From DAOUFU01 sp034429275 (GTDB taxonomy: Bacteria > Chloroflexota > Anaerolineae > Aggregatilineales > Aggregatilineaceae): a stretch of 48,290 nucleotides of DNA. The notes below the pieces were generated by a model. The model had not been told where the DNA came from. It did no database searches and saw only the letters and a program-made list of their open reading frames with translations. Below are positions 42,003 to 48,290 of the stretch, in pieces. Where the stretch lies: positions 1-48,290 of the forward strand of contig DAOUFU010000011.1 in assembly GCA_034429275.1 (NCBI GenBank). Reading direction: 5' to 3'. Within the stretch, counting starts at the first letter, position 1. Every line of letters starts with the position of its first letter. Position numbers and translations under genes: made by a program.

Positions 42003-42380
42003 TCAGGCGCGCACAACCAACGTCCCGGCCAGCTTGTCGTGGAATCCCTGCTTCTTGGGGTCCCAGATCGACCATGCCCAGCCAATGAACAGCAGGAATG
42101 TGTTGATGTAGTACCCTACGTAGCGCACTACTGCGGTGATGGTGTCGATCTTGCCGCCGTTAGCCTTCACCACGCGAATGCCCAGCAGCGCTTTGCCAGG
42201 AGTCTGACCGTTGTTCTTCGTCCAGAAGTACCAGTTGTAGCTGATGCCGAGAATAAACCCGATGCCGATGCCCAGGATACTCTCGCCGATGATGCTGCCC
42301 ACAATACCACCAACGGCCCACAGAATCACATTGTCGATAATCAGGGCGCCTAACCGTGTAGGTAAACTGGCGAGTTGCAT
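42003..42380 (-). CDS. RDD family membrane protein
   Basis: A 125-residue RDD protein: LGALIIDNVIL, three helices, NNGQTPGKALLGIRVVK and GFHDKLAGTLVVRA. The first Arg of the classical motif lies in PTRLGALIID. Comparison with the next gene downstream shows tandem duplication. The ATG at 42380 has a strong AAGGAGAGAG. It is divergent from the NUDIX gene. Confidence 0.88.
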   Translation of the reverse strand: MQLASLPTRLGALIIDNVILWAVGGIVGSIIGESILGIGIGFILGISYNWYFWTKNNGQTPGKALLGIRVVKANGGKIDTITAVVRYVGYYINTFLLFIGWAWSIWDPKKQGFHDKLAGTLVVRA

Positions 42381-42443
42381 GATGTCTCTCTCCTTGGCTT
42401 GAAGCTTTGCGGATGCACCGGTGGCGAACTTGGCCCGCCCCGG

Positions 42444-42459
42444 TACAATCACATTATAG
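42444..42459. promoter_or_regulatory. Divergent promoter region between RDD and NUDIX genes
   Basis: TACAAT at 42444-42449 faces right, 60 bases before the NUDIX start, and TATAAT at 42459-42454 on the minus strand faces left, about 75 bases before the RDD start. The -35 elements are weak. Confidence 0.4.
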
Positions 42460-42503
42460 CTTTCAATCCTATTCTACGCTGAGCGCGCAAGGAAGGTTGC
42501 ATC

Positions 42504-43517
42504 GTGGGCCAGTGGACCGAGAGCAAAGCGGATGGATATGTGAAATGGCTGCGGCAGCAGGTAGGCTCCCAGATGATCTACCTGGTGTATACCACCGTGC
42601 TGGTGTTTGACGAGCACGACCGCCTGCTGGTTCAGTGCCGCTACGACTTCGACTGGCTGAGCGTGCCGGGCGGCGCGCTGGAACTGGGCGAGGCGCTGCG
42701 CGACTGCGCCATCCGCGAGACGCGCGAGGAAACGGGCATCGAGATCGAGATCGAGCGATTGGTCGGGGTCTTCAGCCACCCCCGGTACAACCTGCTCTAT
42801 CCCAATGGCGACCATGTGCAGCCCTGGAGCGTGTGCGTCGTGGCACGCCCGGTAGGCGGATCGCTGCATCCCGACCAGGGCGAGACGCTCAGCGCGCAGT
42901 GGATGGCGACTGCCGAGGCGCTGCCTCAACTCCCGCCTGCTTACCAGGCGATGGTGCGCGCCGCGCTGGAGTCGCGCCACGCTGCGCCGGGATCGCCGCA
43001 GCGTGCTTACCTGGAGCCGGACTTTGCCGATGGCAGCCTGCGCGAGTATTACCGCGTGCTGCGCCCACACGTGGGCCGCGCCCCGATCATTCTGCCGGGC
43101 GTGATGGCTGTGATCAGCGATGAGGCGGGGCGCGTGCTGGCCGCCCGCCGCACCGATGACCTGCTGTTGGATGTGCCCGGCGGCTACTGCGACCTGGGCG
43201 AAACGACCACCCACGCTGTGATCCGCGAGGTGCGCGAGGAAACCGGCCTGGAAGTCGTGCCCCGGCGCGTGATCGGCGTCTACAGCGAAAACATGACCTA
43301 CACGTATCCAAATGGGGACACAGTGCACGGAGTCGGCATCTGCTTTGAGTGCCAGGTGACAGGTGTCGCGCTGCGTGCCGACCGTGACGAGATCAGCGAA
43401 GTGCGCTTTGTGCCCCCTGCCGAACTGCTGGCTCAGCCGATGGCCCCCGGCATGGCGGGCATGATGCAGGTATGGGTCGATATGCAGCACCCGGATCACT
43501 GGCCTGTGCTGCGTTAA
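42504..43517 (+). CDS. Protein with two NUDIX hydrolase domains
   Basis: A 337-residue protein made of two NUDIX domains in tandem. Both NUDIX boxes are complete: residues 57-79 (GALELGEALRDCAIRETREE then TGI) and 227-249 (GYCDLGETTTHAVIREVREE then TGL). Such enzymes hydrolyse nucleoside diphosphates linked to another group; substrates cannot be told. A few sequence features (YPNGD after each box) are repeated too, which supports internal duplication. It starts at a GTG (42504) with AAGGAAGG upstream, 37 bases before the amylosucrase gene. Confidence 0.92.
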   Translation: MGQWTESKADGYVKWLRQQVGSQMIYLVYTTVLVFDEHDRLLVQCRYDFDWLSVPGGALELGEALRDCAIRETREETGIEIEIERLVGVFSHPRYNLLYPNGDHVQPWSVCVVARPVGGSLHPDQGETLSAQWMATAEALPQLPPAYQAMVRAALESRHAAPGSPQRAYLEPDFADGSLREYYRVLRPHVGRAPIILPGVMAVISDEAGRVLAARRTDDLLLDVPGGYCDLGETTTHAVIREVREETGLEVVPRRVIGVYSENMTYTYPNGDTVHGVGICFECQVTGVALRADRDEISEVRFVPPAELLAQPMAPGMAGMMQVWVDMQHPDHWPVLR

Positions 43518-43554
43518 GTTAACTTTGCGAGACACCCCCTGGAGATGACTGCCT

Positions 43555-45474
43555 ATGATCACTCCCATCGATATGCAGCGCGAAGCGGTACGCACACTCG
43601 AACGGCTGTGGCCGCGCATCGCGCCGATCATCCCCGACGAGACGGAGCGCGCCATCTTCCGCGCGCGGCTCGACGTGCACTTTCCGACTGTATTCCGCCT
43701 GCTGCACGAGCTTTACGCGGACCGCTACGATTTCTTTTATCACCTGGAACAAATTCTGAGCACCGCCGCCGAGAGCTACGCCCGCCGCTCGCCTGACCTC
43801 AAAGCCTTCGATGCCCGGCGCGAAGCCGATCCGCTGTGGTTCCACAGCGAGCGAATGTTGGGCGGCATCATCTACGTGGACCTGTTCGCGGGCAACCTGG
43901 CAGGTGTGCGTGCGAAGATTCCATACTTCAAGGAACTGGGGCTGACCTATCTCCACCTGATGCCCCTGTTCCGCGCGCCGGAAGGCCACAACGACGGCGG
44001 TTATGCCATCAGCAGCTACCGCGAGGTGGAGCCGCGGCTGGGCACCGCCGAAGAGCTGGCCGGGCTGGCCGCCGAGCTGCGTGCCGAAGGCATCAGCCTG
44101 TGCCTCGATTTTGTCTTCAACCACACCTCGGACGAGCACGACTGGGCCAGGCGCGCCCTGGCCGGTGATGAAGACTACCAGGCGTTTTACCTGATGTTCG
44201 AGGACCGCTCGCTGCCGGATCAGTACGAACGCACGCTGCGCGAAATCTTCCCCGAACAAGCGCCGGGCAGTTTCACCTATCGCCCAGAGATCAACCGCTG
44301 GGTGTGGACAACCTTCCACAACTTCCAGTGGGACCTGAACTACAGCAACCCGGCGGTGTTCGCGGCCATGTTGGGCGAGATGCTGTTCATCGCCAACCTG
44401 GGCTGCGAGGTGCTGCGCCTGGACGCAGTGGCCTTCATCTGGAAGCAGATGGGCACGAGCTGCGAGGGTCTGCCCCAGGTGCACACCATCATCCGGGCGT
44501 TTAACGCGCTGGTTCGCATCGCTGCACCCGCGATGGTCTTCAAATCCGAGGCAATCGTGCATCCCGCCGAAGTCGCCCGCTATATCGCGCCGGAAGAAGC
44601 GCCGATCTCGTATAACCCGACGCTGATGGCGCTGCTGTGGGAAGCACTGGCCACGCGCGATGTCTCGCTGCTGCGGCTCTCGATGCAGCGCCGGTTTGCC
44701 CTGCCCGAAGGCTGCGCGTGGGTGAACTATATTCGCTGCCACGATGACATCGGCTGGACCTTCGCCGATGAAGATGCCGCCGAGTTGGGCATCAATGGCT
44801 TCGATCACCGGCAGTTCCTCAACCAGTTCTACACCGGCCAGTTCCCTGGCAGCTTTGCCTGTGGCGTGCCGTTCAACTTCAACCCGGTCACGCGCGATAT
44901 GCGCATCTCCGGCATGGCGGCCTCGCTGGCCGGTCTGGAACGCGCTCACCTGGAGGGCAATCCCCTGCTGCGCGAGCACGCTCTACGCCGCCTGGAACTG
45001 CTGCTGGCGATCATCCTGAGCGCGGGCGGAATCCCCCTGCTCTATCTGGGCGACGAAATCGCCATGCTCAACGATTACAGCTACCGGGATAATCCCGATA
45101 AATCGGATGACAGCCGGTGGGTGCACCGCCTGCGGTTCGACTGGCAGCGGGCCGCGCAGCGCCACGATCCGGAGACAGACGCCGGGCGGATCTATACCAC
45201 GCTGCGTCGGCTGATCGCGCTGCGCCAGCAAACGCCCGCGCTGCGCGGCGGCAAGACGCATTTTCTGACCCTGCCCAACAAACACGTCCTGGGTTATGTA
45301 CGCGGCGGGCAGGTGCTTGTGCTGGTCAACTTCTCCGAACAGTCCCAAACCGTGCCGCTGAGCTGGATGCCGCCTGACGCCACTGACCTGCTGACGGGTG
45401 AGTCGTACCGCGCCTACCAGCCGGTCACGCTGGATGCCTACCGGTTCTTGTATCTCGCGCCCGGACGGGGATAG
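43555..45474 (+). CDS. Amylosucrase-type glycoside hydrolase (GH13 subfamily 4)
   Basis: A 639-residue GH13 enzyme matching amylosucrase, which builds alpha-1,4-glucan from sucrose or splits sucrose. The helical N-terminal domain (1-90) is typical. The barrel has DFVFNHTSDEH (about 185-195), nucleophile Asp290 in LRLDAVAFIWK, acid/base Glu332 in FKSEAIVHP and Asp397 in RCHDDIGW, all in the amylosucrase context. A C-terminal beta domain ends the protein. There is no signal peptide. A related sucrose hydrolase cannot be excluded. The start at 43555 has GGAG about eleven bases upstream. Confidence 0.92.
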   Translation: MITPIDMQREAVRTLERLWPRIAPIIPDETERAIFRARLDVHFPTVFRLLHELYADRYDFFYHLEQILSTAAESYARRSPDLKAFDARREADPLWFHSERMLGGIIYVDLFAGNLAGVRAKIPYFKELGLTYLHLMPLFRAPEGHNDGGYAISSYREVEPRLGTAEELAGLAAELRAEGISLCLDFVFNHTSDEHDWARRALAGDEDYQAFYLMFEDRSLPDQYERTLREIFPEQAPGSFTYRPEINRWVWTTFHNFQWDLNYSNPAVFAAMLGEMLFIANLGCEVLRLDAVAFIWKQMGTSCEGLPQVHTIIRAFNALVRIAAPAMVFKSEAIVHPAEVARYIAPEEAPISYNPTLMALLWEALATRDVSLLRLSMQRRFALPEGCAWVNYIRCHDDIGWTFADEDAAELGINGFDHRQFLNQFYTGQFPGSFACGVPFNFNPVTRDMRISGMAASLAGLERAHLEGNPLLREHALRRLELLLAIILSAGGIPLLYLGDEIAMLNDYSYRDNPDKSDDSRWVHRLRFDWQRAAQRHDPETDAGRIYTTLRRLIALRQQTPALRGGKTHFLTLPNKHVLGYVRGGQVLVLVNFSEQSQTVPLSWMPPDATDLLTGESYRAYQPVTLDAYRFLYLAPGRG

Positions 45475-45532
45475 ACTGTGCCGGAATATCAGTCCGCAAC
45501 CCGTGAGCTACCTTTCAACAGGAGAGAGAAAC

Positions 45533-45925
45533 ATGTCTCGTACCGTGATCAGCACGCCCCACGCGCCCGCCGCGGTAGGCCCCTATTCGCAGGCGATCAA
45601 AGCCAATGGGCTGGTCTTCGTCTCCGGCCAGTTGGGGTTGGTGCCCGGCACCAAACAGTTCGCGGGAAGCGATGTCCCCGCGCAAACCGAACAGGTTCTG
45701 CGCAACATCGCGGCCCTTCTGGAAGCCGCCGGGACTGATAGGGCCCACGTGGGCAAATGCGCTGTGATGCTGGCCGACATGGCCGATTTCGCTGCGATGA
45801 ACAGCGTGTACCAGACCTTTTTCTCCGACGAGCCGCCCGCGCGTGTGACCTTCGCCGTCAAGGGGCTGCCGCTCGGCGCGCTGGTTGAGATCGAAGTCAT
45901 CGCCACCCTGCCCGATGCCGGTTGA
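45533..45925 (+). CDS. RidA family deaminase-like protein, first of two
   Basis: A 130-residue RidA/YjgF/UK114 protein: PYSQAIKANGLVFVSGQLG, ALLEAAGTDRAHVGK, PPARVTFAVKGLPLGALVEIEVIA. The Arg in PPAR and the Glu in VEIE are the usual substrate-binding residues. RidA proteins hydrolyse reactive enamines/imines from amino acid metabolism. The ATG at 45533 follows AGGAGAGAG. It is closely similar to the next gene. Confidence 0.93.
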   Translation: MSRTVISTPHAPAAVGPYSQAIKANGLVFVSGQLGLVPGTKQFAGSDVPAQTEQVLRNIAALLEAAGTDRAHVGKCAVMLADMADFAAMNSVYQTFFSDEPPARVTFAVKGLPLGALVEIEVIATLPDAG

Positions 45926-45948
45926 TCTGCACAAGGAGAAAGGCCGCA

Positions 45949-46362
45949 ATGACTCGTGAACGTGTGAGAACCGACAACGCACCGGCTGCGATTGCCCACT
46001 ACTCTCAAGGCATCGTCACCGGGCAGTTCGTATTTGTTTCCGGGCAGGGGCCGCTGATCCCCGGCACGCGCGACTTTGCGGGCGATACGATCGCCGCGCA
46101 GACAGAGCAAACGCTGCGCAACATCGCGGCCATTCTGGAAGCCGCCGGGACCGATATGGCTCACGTGGTCAAATGTACGGTGCTGCTGGCCGACATGGCC
46201 GACTTCGCCGAGATGAACGCTGTTTACCAGCGGTTCTTCCCGGCTGATCCGCCCGCCCGTGCGGCTTATGCGGTCAGAGACCTGCCGTTGAATATCCTGG
46301 TTGAAATTGATGCGATTGCCGTCCTGCCGGAGACAGATCAGGCTGAGGACGATGACGAATGA
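45949..46362 (+). CDS. RidA family protein, second of two
   Basis: A 137-residue paralogue of the preceding RidA (NIAAILEAAGTDMAHVVKCT, PPARAAYAVRDLPLNILVEI). Positions differ at the first loop: HYSQGIVTGQFVFVSGQGP replaces the classical PYSQA, so substrate range may have shifted. The ATG at 45949 follows AAGGAG. Its end overlaps the start of the regulator gene by 11 bases. Confidence 0.92.
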   Translation: MTRERVRTDNAPAAIAHYSQGIVTGQFVFVSGQGPLIPGTRDFAGDTIAAQTEQTLRNIAAILEAAGTDMAHVVKCTVLLADMADFAEMNAVYQRFFPADPPARAAYAVRDLPLNILVEIDAIAVLPETDQAEDDDE

Positions 46363-47041
46363 ACTGATCCTGGTGGTCGATGATGAGCCGCACATCATCG
46401 AGCTGGCCAGCCTGTACCTGCGCCAGGACGGGTTTCGCGTGATCAGCGCGCGGGATGGGGCGGAAGCTCTGCGCCGCATCGCAGAGGACGACCCCGCCCT
46501 GATGGTGCTCGACCTGATGCTGCCCAAAGTGGACGGCTGGGAAGTCTGCAAGCGCGTCCGGGCGGATTCTGACCTGCCGATCCTGATGCTGACCGCGCGC
46601 GATGATGACGTGGACAAAATCGTCGGGTTGGAACTGGGCGCGGACGATTACCTGACCAAACCCTTCAACCCGCGTGAGCTGGTCGCGCGGGTGAAAGCCA
46701 TCCTGCGCAGGGCCGAACCGCGCCGCGCCCAGGGCGACGCCAGGCCGCTCGTGTGTGGCGATCTGGTGGTGGACCCGGCCCGGCGCGTGGCAAAAGTCGG
46801 CGAACGCACGCTCGATCTGCGCGCCAAAGAATTCGATCTGCTGCTGGCGCTGGTCGAAAATCAGGGTATCGTGCTCAGCCGCGAAAAACTGCTCGACCTG
46901 GTGTGGGGCTTCGACTTTTATGGGCAGACGCGCACGGTGGATGTGCACGTTGGGCACCTGCGCAGCAAGCTCGGTGCCAGCCGCGCGCAGATCGAAACCG
47001 TGTGGGGCGTAGGCTATAAGATCACGGCGGACCAGGGATAA
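46352..47041 (+). CDS. OmpR/PhoB-type response regulator
   Basis: A 229-residue two-domain regulator. The receiver has Asp10 and Asp11, phosphoacceptor Asp54 (VLDLMLP), Thr81 (LTARD) and Lys103 (TKPF). The C-terminal winged helix (about 130-226) has LDLRAKEFDLLLAL, REKLLDLVWGFDFYG and TVDVHVGHLRSKLG. It binds DNA once phosphorylated. It overlaps the second RidA gene by 11 bases and is co-transcribed with it. No histidine kinase is adjacent; the next gene is convergent, so the partner is elsewhere. Confidence 0.95.
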   Translation: MTNELILVVDDEPHIIELASLYLRQDGFRVISARDGAEALRRIAEDDPALMVLDLMLPKVDGWEVCKRVRADSDLPILMLTARDDDVDKIVGLELGADDYLTKPFNPRELVARVKAILRRAEPRRAQGDARPLVCGDLVVDPARRVAKVGERTLDLRAKEFDLLLALVENQGIVLSREKLLDLVWGFDFYGQTRTVDVHVGHLRSKLGASRAQIETVWGVGYKITADQG

Positions 47042-47047
47042 TCCTCA

Positions 47048-47764
47048 TCAGGGTTTGGTCCCCCAGTGCACGGCCATCGTGCCCAACATAAAGCGCCGGA
47101 AGCCCACTTCGCGCAGCCCGGCAGACTGCATCAGCTCTGCAAGCTGCTCGGCGGTTTTGAAGCCAAGCGTGCTTTCGGGCAGGTAGCGGTACGCATCCGC
47201 CTCGCCGGAGATCAAGCGGCCCAGGGTAGGAATCACCCATGCGAGGTGCACCTGAATGAATGGGCGCAGCAAGTTGCGCGGCGGCGGAGTCGTATCCAGC
47301 GTGACCAGGCGTCCCCCCGGTTTGAGCACACGGACCTGCTCGGCCAGCGCGCCGGGAATATCGCTGACGTTGCGGAACAGGTAACCGCTGGTGATGGCAT
47401 CAAAGGTATTGGCCGGATAGGGCAGGTGGAATGTATCGGCTGCCTGCCAGTGAATGCTCGATGGCTGCGGATGGGTGCGCTCGCGCTGCTGGGCGACCCG
47501 CATCATCGGCAGGGCGAAGTCCGCCGCCACGATGTGCAGGCTCGGCACCTGCCGCTGCGCTTCGAAAGCAATGTCGCCGGTGCCGGTGGCAATATCCAGC
47601 AACCAACCACCTGGCGGCAGCGTTGCCTGCTGCACGACGAAACGCCGCCAGCGGCCATCCTGCCCAAAGGTGATCAGGCGGTTCATAAGGTCATAGCGCC
47701 GGGCGATGCGCCCAAACATATCCTGCACATAAGCGCTGTGAGTATCGCGCGGAAGAGGCGTCAT
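47048..47764 (-). CDS. ubiE: Demethylmenaquinone methyltransferase (UbiE/MenG)
   Basis: A 238-residue methyltransferase of the UbiE/MenG family, which methylates demethylmenaquinone in the last step of menaquinone synthesis. Evidence: AYVQDMFGRIARRYDLMNRL at the N-terminus, motif I LLDIATGTGDIAFE, FDAITSGYLFRNVSD, LKPGGRLVTLDTT and AYRYLPESTLGF, all typical. The ATG at 47764 is preceded by GAGGAC at a long spacing. It is convergent with the regulator gene (6 bases between stops), with no terminator seen. Which quinone is used cannot be told, but menaquinone is usual in Chloroflexota. Confidence 0.93.
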   Translation of the reverse strand: MTPLPRDTHSAYVQDMFGRIARRYDLMNRLITFGQDGRWRRFVVQQATLPPGGWLLDIATGTGDIAFEAQRQVPSLHIVAADFALPMMRVAQQRERTHPQPSSIHWQAADTFHLPYPANTFDAITSGYLFRNVSDIPGALAEQVRVLKPGGRLVTLDTTPPPRNLLRPFIQVHLAWVIPTLGRLISGEADAYRYLPESTLGFKTAEQLAELMQSAGLREVGFRRFMLGTMAVHWGTKP

Positions 47765-47880
47765 AGGAGCCGCAGTCCTCTTTCATCAGCTCAGGAAATC
47801 CTCTGCCGATTGTAGCAGAGTTGGTCCGGCGTGGGGATTCATCAATCGCGCTTGTGTTTTCGGCGCTTATTCCCGTGTGT

Positions 47881-47886
47881 TATACT
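47881..47886 (+). promoter_or_regulatory. Putative extended -10 element of the BMP-family gene
   Basis: TGTTATACT forms an extended -10 (TGnTATACT), about 80 bases before the start at 47967. The -35 is weak. Confidence 0.45.
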
Positions 47887-47966
47887 CATAGGTGCGTATC
47901 TGCGACCGATTCACGCGGATGGTGTGAACCGGTCAAAAAAATGTTTGGGAGAAGGAGAATCCTGCA

Positions 47967-48290
47967 ATGAAGCGTGTTTTGACCATTCTGCTCATTCTAG
48001 TGTTATGTGTGCCTTCGTTTAGCCTGGTCATGGCGCAGGAAACAGAGGAAAAGGAACCCCTGATCGACTGCGAGGCGTATGACCTGAGCGACCTGAAGAT
48101 CGGCCTGGTGACCGACGTGGGCGAGATCGACGACAAGAGCTTCAACCAAAGCTCGTGGGAAGGCGTGCTGGCAGCGGAAGCCTGCGGCGCGACGGTGGAC
48201 TATGTCGAGACCCAGAAGGCCGCCGACTATGCCGATAACATCGCCACCTTCGCCGAGAACGACTACGACATCATCGTGACGGTCGGTTTC
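47967..48290 (+). CDS. BMP family (PnrA-like) ABC transporter substrate-binding protein, partial
   Basis: The first 108 codons are visible; the rest lies beyond the window. A signal peptide (about 1-23, LVMAQE) without a lipobox precedes LKIGLVTDVGEIDDKSFNQS and SWEGVLAAE, the hallmark N-terminus of BMP/Med/PnrA binding proteins. The family brings in nucleosides. The ATG follows AAGGAG. Permease and ATPase genes may follow outside the window. Confidence 0.9.
   Translation, partial: MKRVLTILLILVLCVPSFSLVMAQETEEKEPLIDCEAYDLSDLKIGLVTDVGEIDDKSFNQSSWEGVLAAEACGATVDYVETQKAADYADNIATFAENDYDIIVTVGF

Noticed and set aside
43519..44979. A 486-codon minus-strand frame opposite the amylosucrase gene
   Set aside because: The amylosucrase active-site motifs on the plus strand are complete, so this is an antisense shadow.

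Overview
The window looks like chromosomal DNA of a Chloroflexota bacterium, most likely of the Anaerolineae type. This is inferred from the high GC content, the many secreted proteins with Pro/Thr-rich 'PTATPTPT' linkers, SH3b and LysM surface proteins, an Flp pilin, paired DUF2089 and DUF4097-like genes, and a threonyl-tRNA synthetase without a TGS domain. I saw no rRNA, tRNA, CRISPR array, insertion sequence or prophage. Genes are dense and mostly in short same-strand runs.

Layout: (1) 1-3.8 kb: an MFS transporter overlapping dprA, then a gene of unknown function behind a long, foldable 5' leader. (2) 3.8-8.4 kb: an M32 carboxypeptidase (minus), a tandem pair of GNAT-like proteins and a lone receiver domain. 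(3) 8.4-12.9 kb (minus): a small membrane protein, a monoacylglycerol-lipase-like hydrolase, an MBOAT acyltransferase, an acyl carrier protein and a solute-binding-type lipoprotein, which together resemble an export-acylation cassette. (4) 13-16.9 kb: a methyltransferase, a lipoprotein alpha/beta-hydrolase that has lost its catalytic residues, a CAP-LysM surface protein and an orphan Flp pilin. (5) 17.1-20.2 kb: a DUF2089 regulator, a DUF4097-like protein, a GNAT protein and a small protein; three of the four carry the same short SHOCT-like helical module. (6) 20.4-27.9 kb: an EamA transporter, two membrane proteins, three M42 metallopeptidase paralogues with a GH27 alpha-galactosidase among them, and a CsaA-like tRNA-binding protein. 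(7) 27.9-31.1 kb (minus): a threonine T-box leader driving a 132-residue unknown gene, a possible 20-codon ORF and thrS. (8) 31.1-39.4 kb: a secreted protein, then three related extracellular glycoside hydrolases. The middle one has lost both catalytic glutamates and carries an extra GH18-like domain that also looks inactive. (9) 39.4-48.3 kb: a GHL6-type hydrolase with two RDD proteins (minus), a double NUDIX protein, amylosucrase, two RidA proteins, an OmpR-type regulator, a UbiE/MenG methyltransferase (minus) and the start of a BMP-family binding protein that runs off the window.

The common themes are carbohydrate and peptide turnover (GH27, GH13 amylosucrase, GHL6, GH-A enzymes, M32, M42), cell-surface proteins, and repeated duplication in place (GNAT x2, M42 x3, GH-A x3, RDD x2, NUDIX x2, RidA x2). 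The features most worth following up are the active/dead/active hydrolase triplet, the MBOAT-ACP-lipoprotein cassette, the SHOCT-module cluster and the threonine T-box that controls an unknown gene ahead of thrS.
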